37,670 bases of DNA from Rubrivivax benzoatilyticus JA2 = ATCC BAA-35 (GCF_000190375.1 NZ_AEWG01000008.1:1-37670), one strand, 5' to 3'. Shown: positions 14,985 to 22,598, counted from the first letter of the stretch. Translations and numbers: made by a program. Notes: generated from the sequence alone by a model not told the origin.

Positions 14985-15455
14985 ATGGCCCGCTTCTCCC
15001 TGATCCCCGAAGTCCACCTCGTGCTCGTGCACGATGGCCGCGTGCTGCTGCTGCAGCGCGCCAACACCGGTTATGCCGACGGGCTGTACAGCCTGGTCGC
15101 CGGCCACGTCGACGGCGGCGAAGCGGCGCGCGCCGCGATGGCGCGCGAGGCGCTGGAGGAAGCCGGCCTCGTCATCGCCCCCGAGGACCTGCGCCTCGTG
15201 CACCTGATCCACCGCCGCAGCGACAGCGAACGGATGTCGATGTTCTTCGCTGCCGAGCGCTGGCAAGGCGAACCCGAGAACCGCGAGCCGCACAAGTGCA
15301 GCGAGCTCGACTGGTACCCGCTGGACGCGCTGCCCGCAGCGATGGTGCCCTACGTGCGCCACGCGCTGGCCTGCATCGCCGCCGGCGAGACGTATTCGGA
15401 GTTCGGCTGGCACGGCGACGGCCAATCCCCTGCCGGCGGCATGGCGCCTCCCTAG
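14985..15455 (+). CDS. Nudix hydrolase
   Basis: A 156-residue cytoplasmic Nudix hydrolase. The box [20 protein letters not shown] plus AGL (40-62) fits G-x5-E-x7-R-E-(U)-x-E-E-x-G-U completely, so the Mg-dependent pyrophosphohydrolase site is intact. It begins [19 protein letters not shown] and has [16 protein letters not shown] in the second half, seen in nucleotide-triphosphate-type Nudix proteins. The exact nucleotide is not readable. It is probably transcribed alone. Confidence 0.9.
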   Translation: MARFSLIPEVHLVLVHDGRVLLLQRANTGYADGLYSLVAGHVDGGEAARAAMAREALEEAGLVIAPEDLRLVHLIHRRSDSERMSMFFAAERWQGEPENREPHKCSELDWYPLDALPAAMVPYVRHALACIAAGETYSEFGWHGDGQSPAGGMAPP

Positions 15456-15490
15456 CTCGTTTCGCGTGATGGACGGCCGGCGGGGCCCCT

Positions 15491-15503
15491 CGCGACAGTC
15501 GCG
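15491..15503. promoter_or_regulatory. Perfect 13-bp palindrome upstream of exported protein gene
   Basis: CGCGAC-A-GTCGCG is a perfect inverted repeat 23 bases before the ATG at 15527. Position and symmetry suit an operator, but high GC raises the chance of coincidence and no regulator gene is adjacent. Confidence 0.3.
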
Positions 15504-15526
15504 GTTCGACTTCCGAGGAGCCCGCG

Positions 15527-15889
15527 ATGCCCTCCATCCGCCCCCTTCTGGCCGGCGCGCTGCTGGCCGCCGCGTCCGCCGTGTCGGCCTTCCCCGAGCA
15601 CGCCAGCGCCCCCGATGCCGCGGCGCTCAGCCGGCACCTCGAAGGCCGCGTCTTCCAGGTCGCGCTGGCCGACGGCACGTCGTGGCGGCTGGAGTACAAG
15701 GCCAACGGCTATTTCTTCATCGACACCAGCCGCGGTTTCCGCAGCTCGGGCACCTGGCGCACCGAGGACGGCAAGCTCTGCGGCGGGCTGCAGGGCCGCG
15801 CCCCGGCCTGCAACGAGGTGCGCATGGTCGGCGACGCGCTCTACATGCAGCGCGACGGCGGCGAGATCGTGCAGTACGTGCCGCGCTGA
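15527..15889 (+). CDS. Exported hypothetical protein
   Basis: A 120-residue protein with a signal peptide (MPSIRPLLAGALLAAASAVSA, cleaved after Ala21), so likely periplasmic. The mature part of about 99 residues looks like a small beta-rich domain: ALADGTSWRLEYKANGYFFI, SSGTWRTEDGKLCGGLQG, EIVQYVPR. Two Cys (in KLCGGLQG and APACNEV) could form a disulfide. The alternating strand pattern recalls small exported domains seen in proteobacteria, but I do not recognise the family. A GAGGAG ribosome binding site lies 7 bases before the ATG. It stands alone between a Nudix gene and a second exported protein. Confidence 0.75.
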   Translation: MPSIRPLLAGALLAAASAVSAFPEHASAPDAAALSRHLEGRVFQVALADGTSWRLEYKANGYFFIDTSRGFRSSGTWRTEDGKLCGGLQGRAPACNEVRMVGDALYMQRDGGEIVQYVPR

Positions 15890-16003
15890 GGGCCGCGCCG
15901 CGGCCGTGGCGGCGCCGCCGACGGGCTATCCTGTGCGCCGCGGCCCGCGCCGCCGGAGCCGACGGTCGGCGCCGGGCGCGCGCCGCCAACACTCCACTCC
16001 GCG

Positions 16004-16462
16004 ATGAAGCTCCGTAACGCCGCCCGCGCGGCCGCTGCGCTGGCCCTGGCCGGCACGCTCTGCGCCCCCGCGCTGGCCAGCCCCGCCGTCGACGCCGTGT
16101 CGACCTGCATGACCGACAACACCTCCGGCAAGGACCGCAAGGACCTGACGCGCTGGATCTTCATCGCGATGGCCTCGCATCCGAGCCTGGAGGACCTGAG
16201 CCAGGTCAGCATGGCGGCGGCCGACGAGTCGCAGCGCCGGGTCGCCGAGATCGTCACCCAGCTCGTCACCGAACGCTGCGTCGACGAGGTGCGTGCGCTG
16301 ATGAAGGCCGAAGGTGGCGAGTCGCTGGGCAAGGCCTTCGAGGTGCTGGGCCGGGTCGCGTTCATGGAGCTGACGACCAACCCCGCGGTGGCCAAGTCGC
16401 TGCAGGGCTACATGCGCCATCTCGACCGCCAGCGTTTCGAGCAGGCGTTCGCGCCGCGTTGA
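16004..16462 (+). CDS. Conserved exported hypothetical protein
   Basis: A 152-residue protein with a signal peptide ending APALAS (about residue 25). The mature region is helical: AVSTCMTDNTSGKDRKDLTR, WIFIAMASHPSLEDL, and VTERCVDEVRALMK. Two Cys (in STCM and ERCV) are placed for a disulfide. The C-TDNTSGKDRKDLTRWIFxAM-HP pattern recurs, as I recall, in short uncharacterised periplasmic proteins of proteobacteria; function unknown. A TATCCT hexamer lies 71 bases upstream at 15927-15932. The last bases overlap the TTG start of the Nudix gene (TTGA), giving translational coupling. Confidence 0.78.
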   Translation: MKLRNAARAAAALALAGTLCAPALASPAVDAVSTCMTDNTSGKDRKDLTRWIFIAMASHPSLEDLSQVSMAAADESQRRVAEIVTQLVTERCVDEVRALMKAEGGESLGKAFEVLGRVAFMELTTNPAVAKSLQGYMRHLDRQRFEQAFAPR

Positions 16463-16881
16463 ACACGCCGCAGGCCGAGACGCCGCGGGTCGGCGTCGGT
16501 GTCATCGTCGTGCGCGACGGCCGGGTGCTGCTGGGCCGGCGCCTGGGCGCGCATGGCCGGGACACCTGGGCGCCGCCCGGCGGCCACCTGGAGTTCGGCG
16601 AGACGCCGGAAGACTGCGCGCGCCGCGAGCTGCACGAAGAGACCGGCCTCGTCGCCCGCGAGGTGCTGGCCGCGACCTGGGTGAACAACGTCTTTCCCGA
16701 CGTCGGCCGGCACTACGTGACGCTGATCACCGTCGTGCCCGCAGCCGACGGCGAACCGCAGGCGATGGAGCCCGAGCGCTGCGCCGAATGGCGCTGGTTC
16801 TCGTGGGACGCGCTGCCGCAACCGCTGTTCGCGCCGGCGGCCAGCGTGCACGCCTCGGGCTGGCGGCCGCCGGGCGTCTGA
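16459..16881 (+). CDS. Nudix hydrolase (MutT/NUDT15-like)
   Basis: A 140-residue Nudix protein. VGVGVIVVRDGRVLLGRRLG leads to APPGGHLEFGETPEDCARRE, and the box GHLEFGETPEDCARRELHEE plus TGL (42-64) is complete. The GGHLEFGE form with a following VNNVFPDVGRHYVTL is typical of the nucleotide-triphosphate diphosphatases near NUDT15/MTH3. It is a candidate for cleaning damaged or non-canonical nucleotides; that is inference. No ATG is available near the N-terminus, and TTG at 16459, overlapping the previous stop, is the best start. Gene order and coupling to an exported protein give no functional hint. Confidence 0.88.
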   Translation: MNTPQAETPRVGVGVIVVRDGRVLLGRRLGAHGRDTWAPPGGHLEFGETPEDCARRELHEETGLVAREVLAATWVNNVFPDVGRHYVTLITVVPAADGEPQAMEPERCAEWRWFSWDALPQPLFAPAASVHASGWRPPGV

Positions 16882-16888
16882 CGCGGCG

Positions 16889-16894
16889 TAGCAT
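16889..16894 (+). promoter_or_regulatory. -10-like hexamer TAGCAT before the deacetylase operon
   Basis: TAGCAT lies 28 bases before the ATG at 16923 and is followed directly by the palindrome CGAAG-G-CTTCG (16895-16905), which would sit on the transcription start and could be an operator. No ribosome binding site is visible. Confidence 0.35.
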
Positions 16895-16922
16895 CGAAGG
16901 CTTCGCTTTCGTCAGCCTCCCG

Positions 16923-17969
16923 ATGCAGATCTACGCCAACCCTCGCCACGCCGCCCACGACGGGCGCCAGGAGATGTTCCGCGGCAAGCTCGTGCCCTGC
17001 CACGAGGTGCCGGCGCGGCTGGAGCACGTGCTGGCCGAACTCGGCCGCCGCCCCTTGGGCGAGATCCAGGCGCCGCCGCCGGTGGCGCGGGCGCTGCTCG
17101 AAGCGGTGCACGCGCCGCGTTACCTGCGTTTCCTCGAGACCGCCTGGGACGAGTGGGTCGCGCTCGACCCGGCCAACGCTGCGCTCGACGCGCTGCCCTC
17201 GGTCTGGCCGGTGCGCGGTTTCCGCGCCGACGTCGAGCCCGACAACTTCGCCGCCCGCCTGGGCCTGTACTCCTTCGACGCCGGCACGCCGCTGACCGCC
17301 GGCACATGGGCCGCGGCCGAAGCCGGCGCGGCCTGTGCCGCGGCGGCGGCCACATCGGTGACAGGCGGCGCGCGCGCCGCGCTGGCGCTGACGCGGCCGC
17401 CGGGCCACCACGCGGGCCACGACTTCTTCGGCGGCTACTGCTTCGTCAACAACGCCGCGGTCGCCGCCCAGGCCCTGCGTGACGGCGGCGCGCGCCGCGT
17501 CGCGGTGCTCGATGTCGACTACCACCACGGCAACGGCACGCAGAGCCTGTTCTACGAACGTGCCGACGTGCTGACGGTGTCGATCCACGGCGACCCGCGC
17601 ACCGAGTACCCGTTCTACCTCGGCCACGCCGACGAGACCGGGGCCGGGCACGGCCTGGGCTGCAACCTGAACCTGCCGCTGCCGGCCGGCACCGACTTCG
17701 CCGGCTGGCGCCAGGCGTTCGACGCGGCGCTGGCGCGCATCGCCGCCTTCGCGCCCGACGCGCTGGTCGTGGCACTCGGCGTCGACACCTACGAAGGCGA
17801 CCCGATCTCGCGTTTCCGCCTGGCCAGCGCCGACTACCTGACGGTCGGCGCGGCCATCGCCGGCGCCGGGCTGCCGACGGTGTTCACGCTCGAAGGCGGC
17901 TACGCCGTCGCGGCGATGGGCGTCAACGTCGTCAACGTGCTCGAAGGTTTCGAGACCGCGGCACGATGA
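16923..17969 (+). CDS. Acetylpolyamine amidohydrolase / HDAC-family deacetylase
   Basis: A 348-residue arginase/deacetylase-fold enzyme at the usual length of bacterial acetylpolyamine amidohydrolases. MQIYANPRHAAHDGRQEM starts as in that group. The active site is complete: general acid/base His162-His163 in RPPGHHAGHDFFGGYCFVNN, zinc ligands Asp199 and His201 in LDVDYHHGNGT, third ligand Asp288 in GVDTYEGDP, and the transition-state Tyr327 in LEGGY. It should remove acetyl groups from acetylputrescine, acetylspermidine or similar amines; a lysine deacetylase role cannot be excluded. It is the first gene of a coupled operon whose other members are GNATs and a sirtuin; its TGA overlaps the next ATG. 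Confidence 0.92.
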   Translation: MQIYANPRHAAHDGRQEMFRGKLVPCHEVPARLEHVLAELGRRPLGEIQAPPPVARALLEAVHAPRYLRFLETAWDEWVALDPANAALDALPSVWPVRGFRADVEPDNFAARLGLYSFDAGTPLTAGTWAAAEAGAACAAAAATSVTGGARAALALTRPPGHHAGHDFFGGYCFVNNAAVAAQALRDGGARRVAVLDVDYHHGNGTQSLFYERADVLTVSIHGDPRTEYPFYLGHADETGAGHGLGCNLNLPLPAGTDFAGWRQAFDAALARIAAFAPDALVVALGVDTYEGDPISRFRLASADYLTVGAAIAGAGLPTVFTLEGGYAVAAMGVNVVNVLEGFETAAR

Positions 17970-18562
17970 GGGACACGCCCGCGCTGTTCACGACGCCGCG
18001 GCTGGCGGTGCACGAGCTCGCCGCCGGCGACTTGCCGCAGCTGCAGGCACTGCTGGAAGCCTGCAGCGACTTCTACGTCCTGGTCGGCGGCCTGCCGCCG
18101 GCGCCCGACGAAGCAGCGGAGATGCTCGCCGAGCGCCCGCCCGAACACCTGAGCTGGACGCGCCACTGGTGCGCCGGCGCCTACGAGCCCGACGGCACGC
18201 TGGCCGGCGTGCTGCTCGTCATCGCCGACCTCGGCACGCCGGGCTGCTGGCACACGGCGCTGTTCCTGCTGCACCCGAGCCAGCGCGGCACCGGCGCCGC
18301 CGCCGAGCTGCACGCCGCGCTCGAAGCCTGGGCGCGCGCGCAGGGCGCCTGCTGGCTGCGGCTGGGGGTCGTCGTCGGCAACGAACGCGCCGAACGTTTC
18401 TGGCGCCGTTGCGGCTACGAGGCGCTGCGCACGCGGCCGATCGAAGCCGCCGACGGCAGCACGCGCACGACGACGGTGATGCTCAAGTGCCTGGGCGAGG
18501 CCGCCGTCGCCGAGTACCTCGAACGGGTGCCGCGCGACCAGCCCGGCTCGACGCTGCCGTGA
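17966..18562 (+). CDS. GNAT family N-acetyltransferase
   Basis: A 198-residue GNAT protein. The N-terminus is RimJ/L-like (LFTTPRLAVHELAAGDLPQL), the acetyl-CoA loop is LFLLHPSQRGTGAAAEL (99-115), and GVVVGNERAERFWRRCGYEA carries the motif-B Asn, Phe-W and Gly-Tyr. The C-terminal extension (about 165-198) is hydrophilic. Both ends are coupled: ATGA with the deacetylase before it, GTGA with the unknown gene after it. Acetylating a substrate that the deacetylase processes is an attractive but untested idea. Confidence 0.87.
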   Translation: MRDTPALFTTPRLAVHELAAGDLPQLQALLEACSDFYVLVGGLPPAPDEAAEMLAERPPEHLSWTRHWCAGAYEPDGTLAGVLLVIADLGTPGCWHTALFLLHPSQRGTGAAAELHAALEAWARAQGACWLRLGVVVGNERAERFWRRCGYEALRTRPIEAADGSTRTTTVMLKCLGEAAVAEYLERVPRDQPGSTLP

Positions 18563-18966
18563 TCCGCACGCCGTTCGAGCGCCTCGGCGGCGCCGTCCTC
18601 GAGGTGCTGCTGTGGATCTTCGACCGCATCCGGGCCCTGGCCTGGCGCGACCTCGAAGGCCGGCACCACGAGTTCCGCCACATCCCGATCGACATCGTCG
18701 AAGGCGACGGCGCCGAACGCTGGCTGCGCCTGGACCACGTGCGCCGCGTCGTGCCCGAGCTGCCGGTCTTCGCGTCGCTGCGCCACCGCCACCCGCGCGG
18801 GCTGCGCCGCGACGAGGCCGGCGGTGTCGAACGCATCGAGGCGCGCACGCTGCGCCGCGAGCTGACGCAGGCCCAGGCGCTGCGCACGCGGCGTTTCCTG
18901 ATCTGGCTGGACCGCGTCGTCATCGACCCGGCCGAACGCCGCGAGCGCATGCGCTCGCCCCACTGA
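18559..18966 (+). CDS. Uncharacterised 135-residue protein of the acetylation operon
   Basis: A 135-residue protein I cannot place in a family. It has an amphipathic or weakly hydrophobic N-terminal helix (residues about 10-26, LGGAVLEVLLWIFDRIRAL), then HHEFRHIPIDIVEGDGAERW, a mixed alpha/beta segment, and a very Arg-rich C-terminal half (RTLRRELTQAQALRTRRF, ERRERMRSPH). Predicted strongly basic. The start is GTG at 18559, overlapping the previous stop (GTGA); no other initiator fits. The coupling on the upstream side and the 8-base gap downstream indicate a real gene. It might bind nucleic acid or an acidic partner; this is a guess from charge only. Confidence 0.7.
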   Translation: MIRTPFERLGGAVLEVLLWIFDRIRALAWRDLEGRHHEFRHIPIDIVEGDGAERWLRLDHVRRVVPELPVFASLRHRHPRGLRRDEAGGVERIEARTLRRELTQAQALRTRRFLIWLDRVVIDPAERRERMRSPH

Positions 18967-18974
18967 AAGCCCCG

Positions 18975-19973
18975 ATGCAGTTGCTGCCCGCCACCGCCGA
19001 CGACCGCGAGCTGATCGCGGCGCTCGTCGCCCATTCCAACGCCGACGTCGCCGCACGGTTCGGCCTGACCGAAGCCAACTGCCCGAAACACCCGTCGTTC
19101 TGCACGCCGGCGTGGATCGCCGAGGAGAACGCCCGCGGCCAGCGCTACATCCTGGCGCGTGTCGACGGCGAGGCCGCCGGCTGCGTCGCGCTGGATTTCC
19201 CGGCCGAGCCCGGCACCGTCTACCTGAACCGCCTGTCGGTGCTGCCGCCGTGGCGCCGCCGCGGTGTCGGCCGCGCGCTGAGCGAGGCCGTGCTGGCCGC
19301 CGCCGCCGGCTGGGGCGCCCAGCGCGTCAGCATCGGCGTCATCGCCGCGCACGGCGAACTGGTGCAGTGGTACGAGCGCCTGGGTTTCGTCGCCGGGGCC
19401 ACGCGGCGTTTCGAGCACCTGCCGTTCGAGGTGCTGTACATGACGCGAGAGCTGGCGCCCTTCGCCCCGGCGCCGCTGTTCGACACAGAGCGCCTGCACT
19501 GCCGGCGCTGGCGTCCCGAAGACCACGAAGCGCTGCAGCGCGTGTACGGCGACGCCGACGCGATGCGCTGGGCCGGCGACGGCCGCGGCATCACGCCGGC
19601 CGAATGCGAGGCCTGGCGGCGTGTCACGGCGATCAACGACGCGACCCGCGGCTACGGCATGGCGACGCTGGAGCGGCGCGGCGACGGCCGCATCGTCGGC
19701 TTCTGCGGCCTGGTGCATCCGGGCGGCCAGGTCGAACCCGAGGCCAAGTACGCGTTCGCGCGCGAACACTGGGGCCAGGGCCTGGCCAGCGAGGCGCTGC
19801 AAGGCCTGCTGGCCTGGGCCGACGCACGCGGCATCGGGCCGGTCATCGCCACCGTCGCCGAGCCCAACCTGGCGTCGCGGCGCGTCATCGAGAAAGCCGG
19901 CATGCAGTGTGTCGAGCGCCGCGACGAGGACGACGGCATCGCGACGCTGGTCTACACCCGCCCGGCCGGCTGA
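18975..19973 (+). CDS. Tandem GNAT acetyltransferase (two domains)
   Basis: A 332-residue protein with two complete GNAT domains. The first (about 1-160) has NRLSVLPPWRRRGVGRALSE (85-104) and WYERLGF; the second (about 165-332) is RimJ/RimL-like, starting LFDTERLHCRRW, with AREHWGQGLASEALQGLLAW (262-281) and EPNLASRRVIEKAGM. Both acetyl-CoA loops look intact, so neither domain is obviously dead. The two domains belong to different GNAT subfamilies, so this is a fusion of distinct enzymes rather than a recent internal duplication. The ATG at 18975 lies 8 bases after the previous stop. Substrates unknown. Confidence 0.87.
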   Translation: MQLLPATADDRELIAALVAHSNADVAARFGLTEANCPKHPSFCTPAWIAEENARGQRYILARVDGEAAGCVALDFPAEPGTVYLNRLSVLPPWRRRGVGRALSEAVLAAAAGWGAQRVSIGVIAAHGELVQWYERLGFVAGATRRFEHLPFEVLYMTRELAPFAPAPLFDTERLHCRRWRPEDHEALQRVYGDADAMRWAGDGRGITPAECEAWRRVTAINDATRGYGMATLERRGDGRIVGFCGLVHPGGQVEPEAKYAFAREHWGQGLASEALQGLLAWADARGIGPVIATVAEPNLASRRVIEKAGMQCVERRDEDDGIATLVYTRPAG

Positions 19974-19977
19974 AGCG

Positions 19978-20511
19978 ATGGCGCCGGCGCGCGTTCTCGT
20001 CAGCGCCTGCCTGCTCGGCGACGCGGTGCGCTGGGACGGCGGCCACCAACGCCTGGACACCGCCGTGCTGCGGCGCTGGCAGGCCGAAGGCCGGGTCGTC
20101 GGCTTCTGCCCCGAATGCGCCGGCGGCCTGCCGGTGCCGCGGCCGCCGGCCGAGATCGAGCCGGGTGCCGACGCGGCAGCGGTGCTGGCCGGGCGCGCGC
20201 GTGTGCTGGCACACGACGGCCGGGATGTGAGCGCCGCCTTCGTCGCCGGTGCAGAAGCCGCGCTGCGCGCTGCGCACGAGGCCGGCGCCAGCGTCGCGCT
20301 GCTGAAGGACGGCAGCCCGTCGTGCGGCAGCACCTGCGTGCACGACGGGCGTTTCGCCGGCGCCACGGTGCCGGGGCGCGGCGTCACTGCCGAGCGGCTG
20401 GCGGCCGCCGGTCTGGCCGTCTTCGTCGAGACCGAAGTCGCCGCGGCAGATCGCTGGCTCCAGGCGGCGGACGGCGGCACCATCGCGGCATCGCCACCCC
20501 GGGAGCCGTGA
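19978..20511 (+). CDS. DUF523 family protein (YbbK-like)
   Basis: A 177-residue DUF523 protein. The cysteine motifs that define the family are present: VSACLLGDAVRWDGGH near the start, [18 protein letters not shown] about residues 42-59, and LKDGSPSCGSTCVHDG about 105-120. These Cys may hold a metal or iron-sulfur centre. Function unknown; DUF523 proteins have been associated with sulfur transfer or 2-thiouracil metabolism in other bacteria, but I see no link here. The ATG at 19978 lies 4 bases after the tandem GNAT stop, and the stop overlaps the next ATG (TGATG). Confidence 0.9.
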   Translation: MAPARVLVSACLLGDAVRWDGGHQRLDTAVLRRWQAEGRVVGFCPECAGGLPVPRPPAEIEPGADAAAVLAGRARVLAHDGRDVSAAFVAGAEAALRAAHEAGASVALLKDGSPSCGSTCVHDGRFAGATVPGRGVTAERLAAAGLAVFVETEVAAADRWLQAADGGTIAASPPREP

Positions 20512-20822
20512 TGAAACGCCTGGCCCTGCTCGCTGCCGTCGCCACCACCGCCTGCGCCGCGCCGACGGCCGGGGAGATCCACGCCCGCTTCGCCTGCGAT
20601 GACGGGCGCACGCTGGACGTCGTCTTCGTGCCGGAGCGTGAACTCGCACGCCTGGCCTGGGAGGGCGGCACGCTGGAGCTGCCGCAGCAGCGCACCGGCT
20701 CGGGCTATGCCTATTCCAACGGCCGCGTCGGGCTGCGTGGCAAGGGCCGCGAGCTGCAACTGGAGATCGGGCGGCGCGTGCCGATCGACTGCCGCGAAGT
20801 GGCAGACACGCCGGCACGATGA
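20511..20822 (+). CDS. MliC-type lysozyme inhibitor domain protein
   Basis: A 103-residue exported protein of the MliC/C-type lysozyme inhibitor family. An N-terminal hydrophobic stretch ends ATTACAAP; Cys15 is a possible but non-canonical lipobox, otherwise it is cleaved by signal peptidase I. The mature domain has RFACDDGRTLDVVFV, then the hallmark LPQQRTGSGYAYSNGRVGLR and DCRE at the end; the two Cys (RFAC and DC) probably bridge. MliC proteins sit in the periplasm or outer membrane and block host lysozyme. The surprise is its position inside a cytoplasmic acetylation operon, coupled on both sides (TGATG and ATGA). Confidence 0.8.
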   Translation: MKRLALLAAVATTACAAPTAGEIHARFACDDGRTLDVVFVPERELARLAWEGGTLELPQQRTGSGYAYSNGRVGLRGKGRELQLEIGRRVPIDCREVADTPAR

Positions 20823-21547
20823 ACCCCGGGCTGTCGCGCTATCGCCGCATCGTCTTCCTGACCGGCGCCGGCATCTCGGCCGCATCGGGGCTGCGCACCT
20901 ACCGCGGGCCGGGCGGCATCTGGGACGACGCCGAGGTCGCCGAGTGCAGCCACGTGTACACGCTGCACAGCCAGCCGCAACGAACTTGGGCGCTGTTCGG
21001 CGGCATGCGCGCGCCGGTCGCGGCGGCCCAGCCCAACGCCGCGCATCTCGCGCTGGTGCGTTTCGAGGCCGCGCTCGGGCCTGATCAGGAGCTCCTGCTG
21101 ATCACGCAGAACATCGACGGCCTGCACCAGCGCGCCGGCAGCCGGCGTGTCGTCGAGCTGCACGGCAACGTCAGCACGACACGCTGCAGCCGCGACGGCT
21201 GCACGCTCGCGCCCTACCCCGACACGACGACGCACGCCGGCACCGTGCCGCGCTGCCCGCGGTGCGGCGCAGCGCTGCGGCCGGACATCGTGCTCTTCGG
21301 CGAGATGTTGCCGATGCCGGCGTTGCGCCAGGTGCAGCAGGCGCTGCAGGACTGCGACCTCTTCGTCGCCGTCGGCACCTCGGGCACGGTGACGCCAGCG
21401 GCCGAGTTCGTGCGCGGCGCACGCCAGGCCGGCGCCCACACCGTCTACCTGAACCTGGAGCCGATGCGCCCGCGCCACCCGGCGTTCGCCGAAGAGCGGC
21501 TCGGCCCGGCCGAAGACCTGCTGCCGCGCTGGCTGGGCGTGGCCTGA
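20819..21547 (+). CDS. cobB: Sir2 family NAD-dependent protein deacylase
   Basis: A 242-residue sirtuin, normal for bacterial CobB-type enzymes. The NAD site shows [20 protein letters not shown] (14-33) and [12 protein letters not shown] (about 99-110), the catalytic His is in VVELHGN, and the zinc ribbon has RCSRDGC...PRCPRCG (C-x4-C and C-x2-C). It removes acetyl groups from protein lysines using NAD. I do not find a clear Tyr-x-x-Arg pair of desuccinylating sirtuins before QPNAAH (the nearest is FGGMR), so deacetylation is more likely than desuccinylation. It is last in the operon that begins with the acetylpolyamine deacetylase; its ATG overlaps the MliC stop. Confidence 0.92.
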   Translation: MNPGLSRYRRIVFLTGAGISAASGLRTYRGPGGIWDDAEVAECSHVYTLHSQPQRTWALFGGMRAPVAAAQPNAAHLALVRFEAALGPDQELLLITQNIDGLHQRAGSRRVVELHGNVSTTRCSRDGCTLAPYPDTTTHAGTVPRCPRCGAALRPDIVLFGEMLPMPALRQVQQALQDCDLFVAVGTSGTVTPAAEFVRGARQAGAHTVYLNLEPMRPRHPAFAEERLGPAEDLLPRWLGVA

Positions 21548-21572
21548 ACGTGCCCCCTGCGCCACACGGGGC

Positions 21573-21602
21573 TTGTGGGCGCCGGCGTGCCACGCCTAGG
21601 CT
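21573..21602 (+). promoter_or_regulatory. Promoter TTGTGG-N18-TAGGCT
   Basis: The best -35/-10 pair of the TAnnnT series: TTGTGG (21573-21578), 18-base spacer, TAGGCT (21597-21602), 28 bases before the ATG at 21631, with GAGGAGAG as ribosome binding site. It would separate the GNAT gene from the preceding operon. Confidence 0.5.
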
Positions 21603-21630
21603 GGCCGCCTGGACCGAGGAGAGCGTCACG

Positions 21631-22221
21631 ATGCCGATCGAGATCCACCCGCTGTCGCCCGAACGCTGGGACGACTTGGAGACGCTGTTCGCGGCCAAGG
21701 GCTGCTCGGTGGCCCGCGGCTGCTGGTGCATGTACTACCGCGAGTCGGGCAGCGGCAGCGGCGACGAGGCCAGCCGCCGCACGCACCGTCGCGACGCGCT
21801 GCGGGCGCTGGCCGAGGCCGATCCGCCGCCGGGGCTGATCGGCTACGAGGACGGCCGGCCGGTGGGCTGGGTGGCGCTGGCACCGCGTGAGCAGTACCCG
21901 CGGCTGCGCCGTTCGCCGGTGGCGCGTCCGGTGGACGATCAGCCGGTCTGGTCGGTCGTCTGTTTCGTCGTGCCGGGGCCGGAACGCCACCGGGGTGTCG
22001 CCAGCGCGATGCTGCGTGGTGCGATCGACTTCGCCCGGGCACGCGGCGCGACGCTGCTCGAGGCCTACCCGATCGACAAGGCCGAGCCCTCTGCCGACGA
22101 CGGGATGTGGAACGGCGCCGTGTCGATGTACACCAAGGCCGGCTTCACCGAGGTCGCGCGGCGCCGTCCGCAGCGGCCGGTGATGCGGCTGGCGCTGGTC
22201 GACGGCGATCCTTCCACTTGA
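21631..22221 (+). CDS. GNAT family N-acetyltransferase with N-terminal Cys motif
   Basis: A 196-residue GNAT protein with an unusual N-terminal GCSVARGCWCMYYRESG (24-40), rich in Cys. This type of motif occurs in a GNAT subfamily annotated only generically. The acetyl-CoA part is CFVVPGPERHRGVASAMLRG (111-130), then GATLLEAYPID and MYTKAGFTEVARR. The start at 21631 has GAGGAGAG upstream and a good promoter, and so is probably a separate transcription unit. Function unknown. Confidence 0.87.
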   Translation: MPIEIHPLSPERWDDLETLFAAKGCSVARGCWCMYYRESGSGSGDEASRRTHRRDALRALAEADPPPGLIGYEDGRPVGWVALAPREQYPRLRRSPVARPVDDQPVWSVVCFVVPGPERHRGVASAMLRGAIDFARARGATLLEAYPIDKAEPSADDGMWNGAVSMYTKAGFTEVARRRPQRPVMRLALVDGDPST

Positions 22222-22296
22222 CGACACTCAAAACCACGTCGCGAAATACGCAGCGACACTGGCCCGGCGCCGCGCGGCTGCCCGGCGCCCCCGCGC

Positions 22297-22515
22297 ATGG
22301 CCCCGAAACGTTTCCCGATCAACCCGCCGCATCCCGAGCGCACCTGCTGGGGCTGCGACCGCTACTGCGCCGCCGATCAGCTGGTCTGCGGCAACGGCTC
22401 CGAGCGCACCCAGCACCCGGTCGAGTTCTTCGGCCCCGACTGGCACGACTGGGTGCCGCCGTCGGGCGCGGCCGGGGACGAGGTCGCGCCGGCCGACGTG
22501 GCGCCCGCCACCTGA
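22297..22515 (+). CDS. DUF3079 family small protein
   Basis: A 72-residue protein of the DUF3079 family. The signature HPERTCWGCDRYCAADQLVC (12-31) plus GNGSERTQHPVEFFGPDWHDW is nearly the whole conserved domain. Four Cys (in CWGC, YC, LVC) suggest zinc or iron-sulfur binding; function unknown. The C-terminal tail is Ala/Pro rich. A TTGACG (22218-22223) overlaps the end of the preceding gene and may be a -35, but I see no matching -10. No ribosome binding site stands out. Confidence 0.85.
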   Translation: MAPKRFPINPPHPERTCWGCDRYCAADQLVCGNGSERTQHPVEFFGPDWHDWVPPSGAAGDEVAPADVAPAT

Positions 22516-22553
22516 CGCCGAAGGGCTGCGCCGGCATCGCACCGCGGCGGGCC

Positions 22554-22559
22554 TAGCAT
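22554..22559 (+). promoter_or_regulatory. -10-like hexamer TAGCAT
   Basis: TAGCAT lies 39 bases before the ATG at 22599, with an AGGAGA ribosome binding site between. No good -35 seen. Confidence 0.35.
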
Positions 22560-22598
22560 CGACGCCGAAAGCGGCCGTCGCCGCGACCAGGAGAGACC

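Noticed and set aside
22218..22249. Possible promoter TTGACG with an AAATAC-like -10 before the DUF3079 gene
   Set aside because: The spacer is 20 bases and the -10 match is poor; not listed as a feature.
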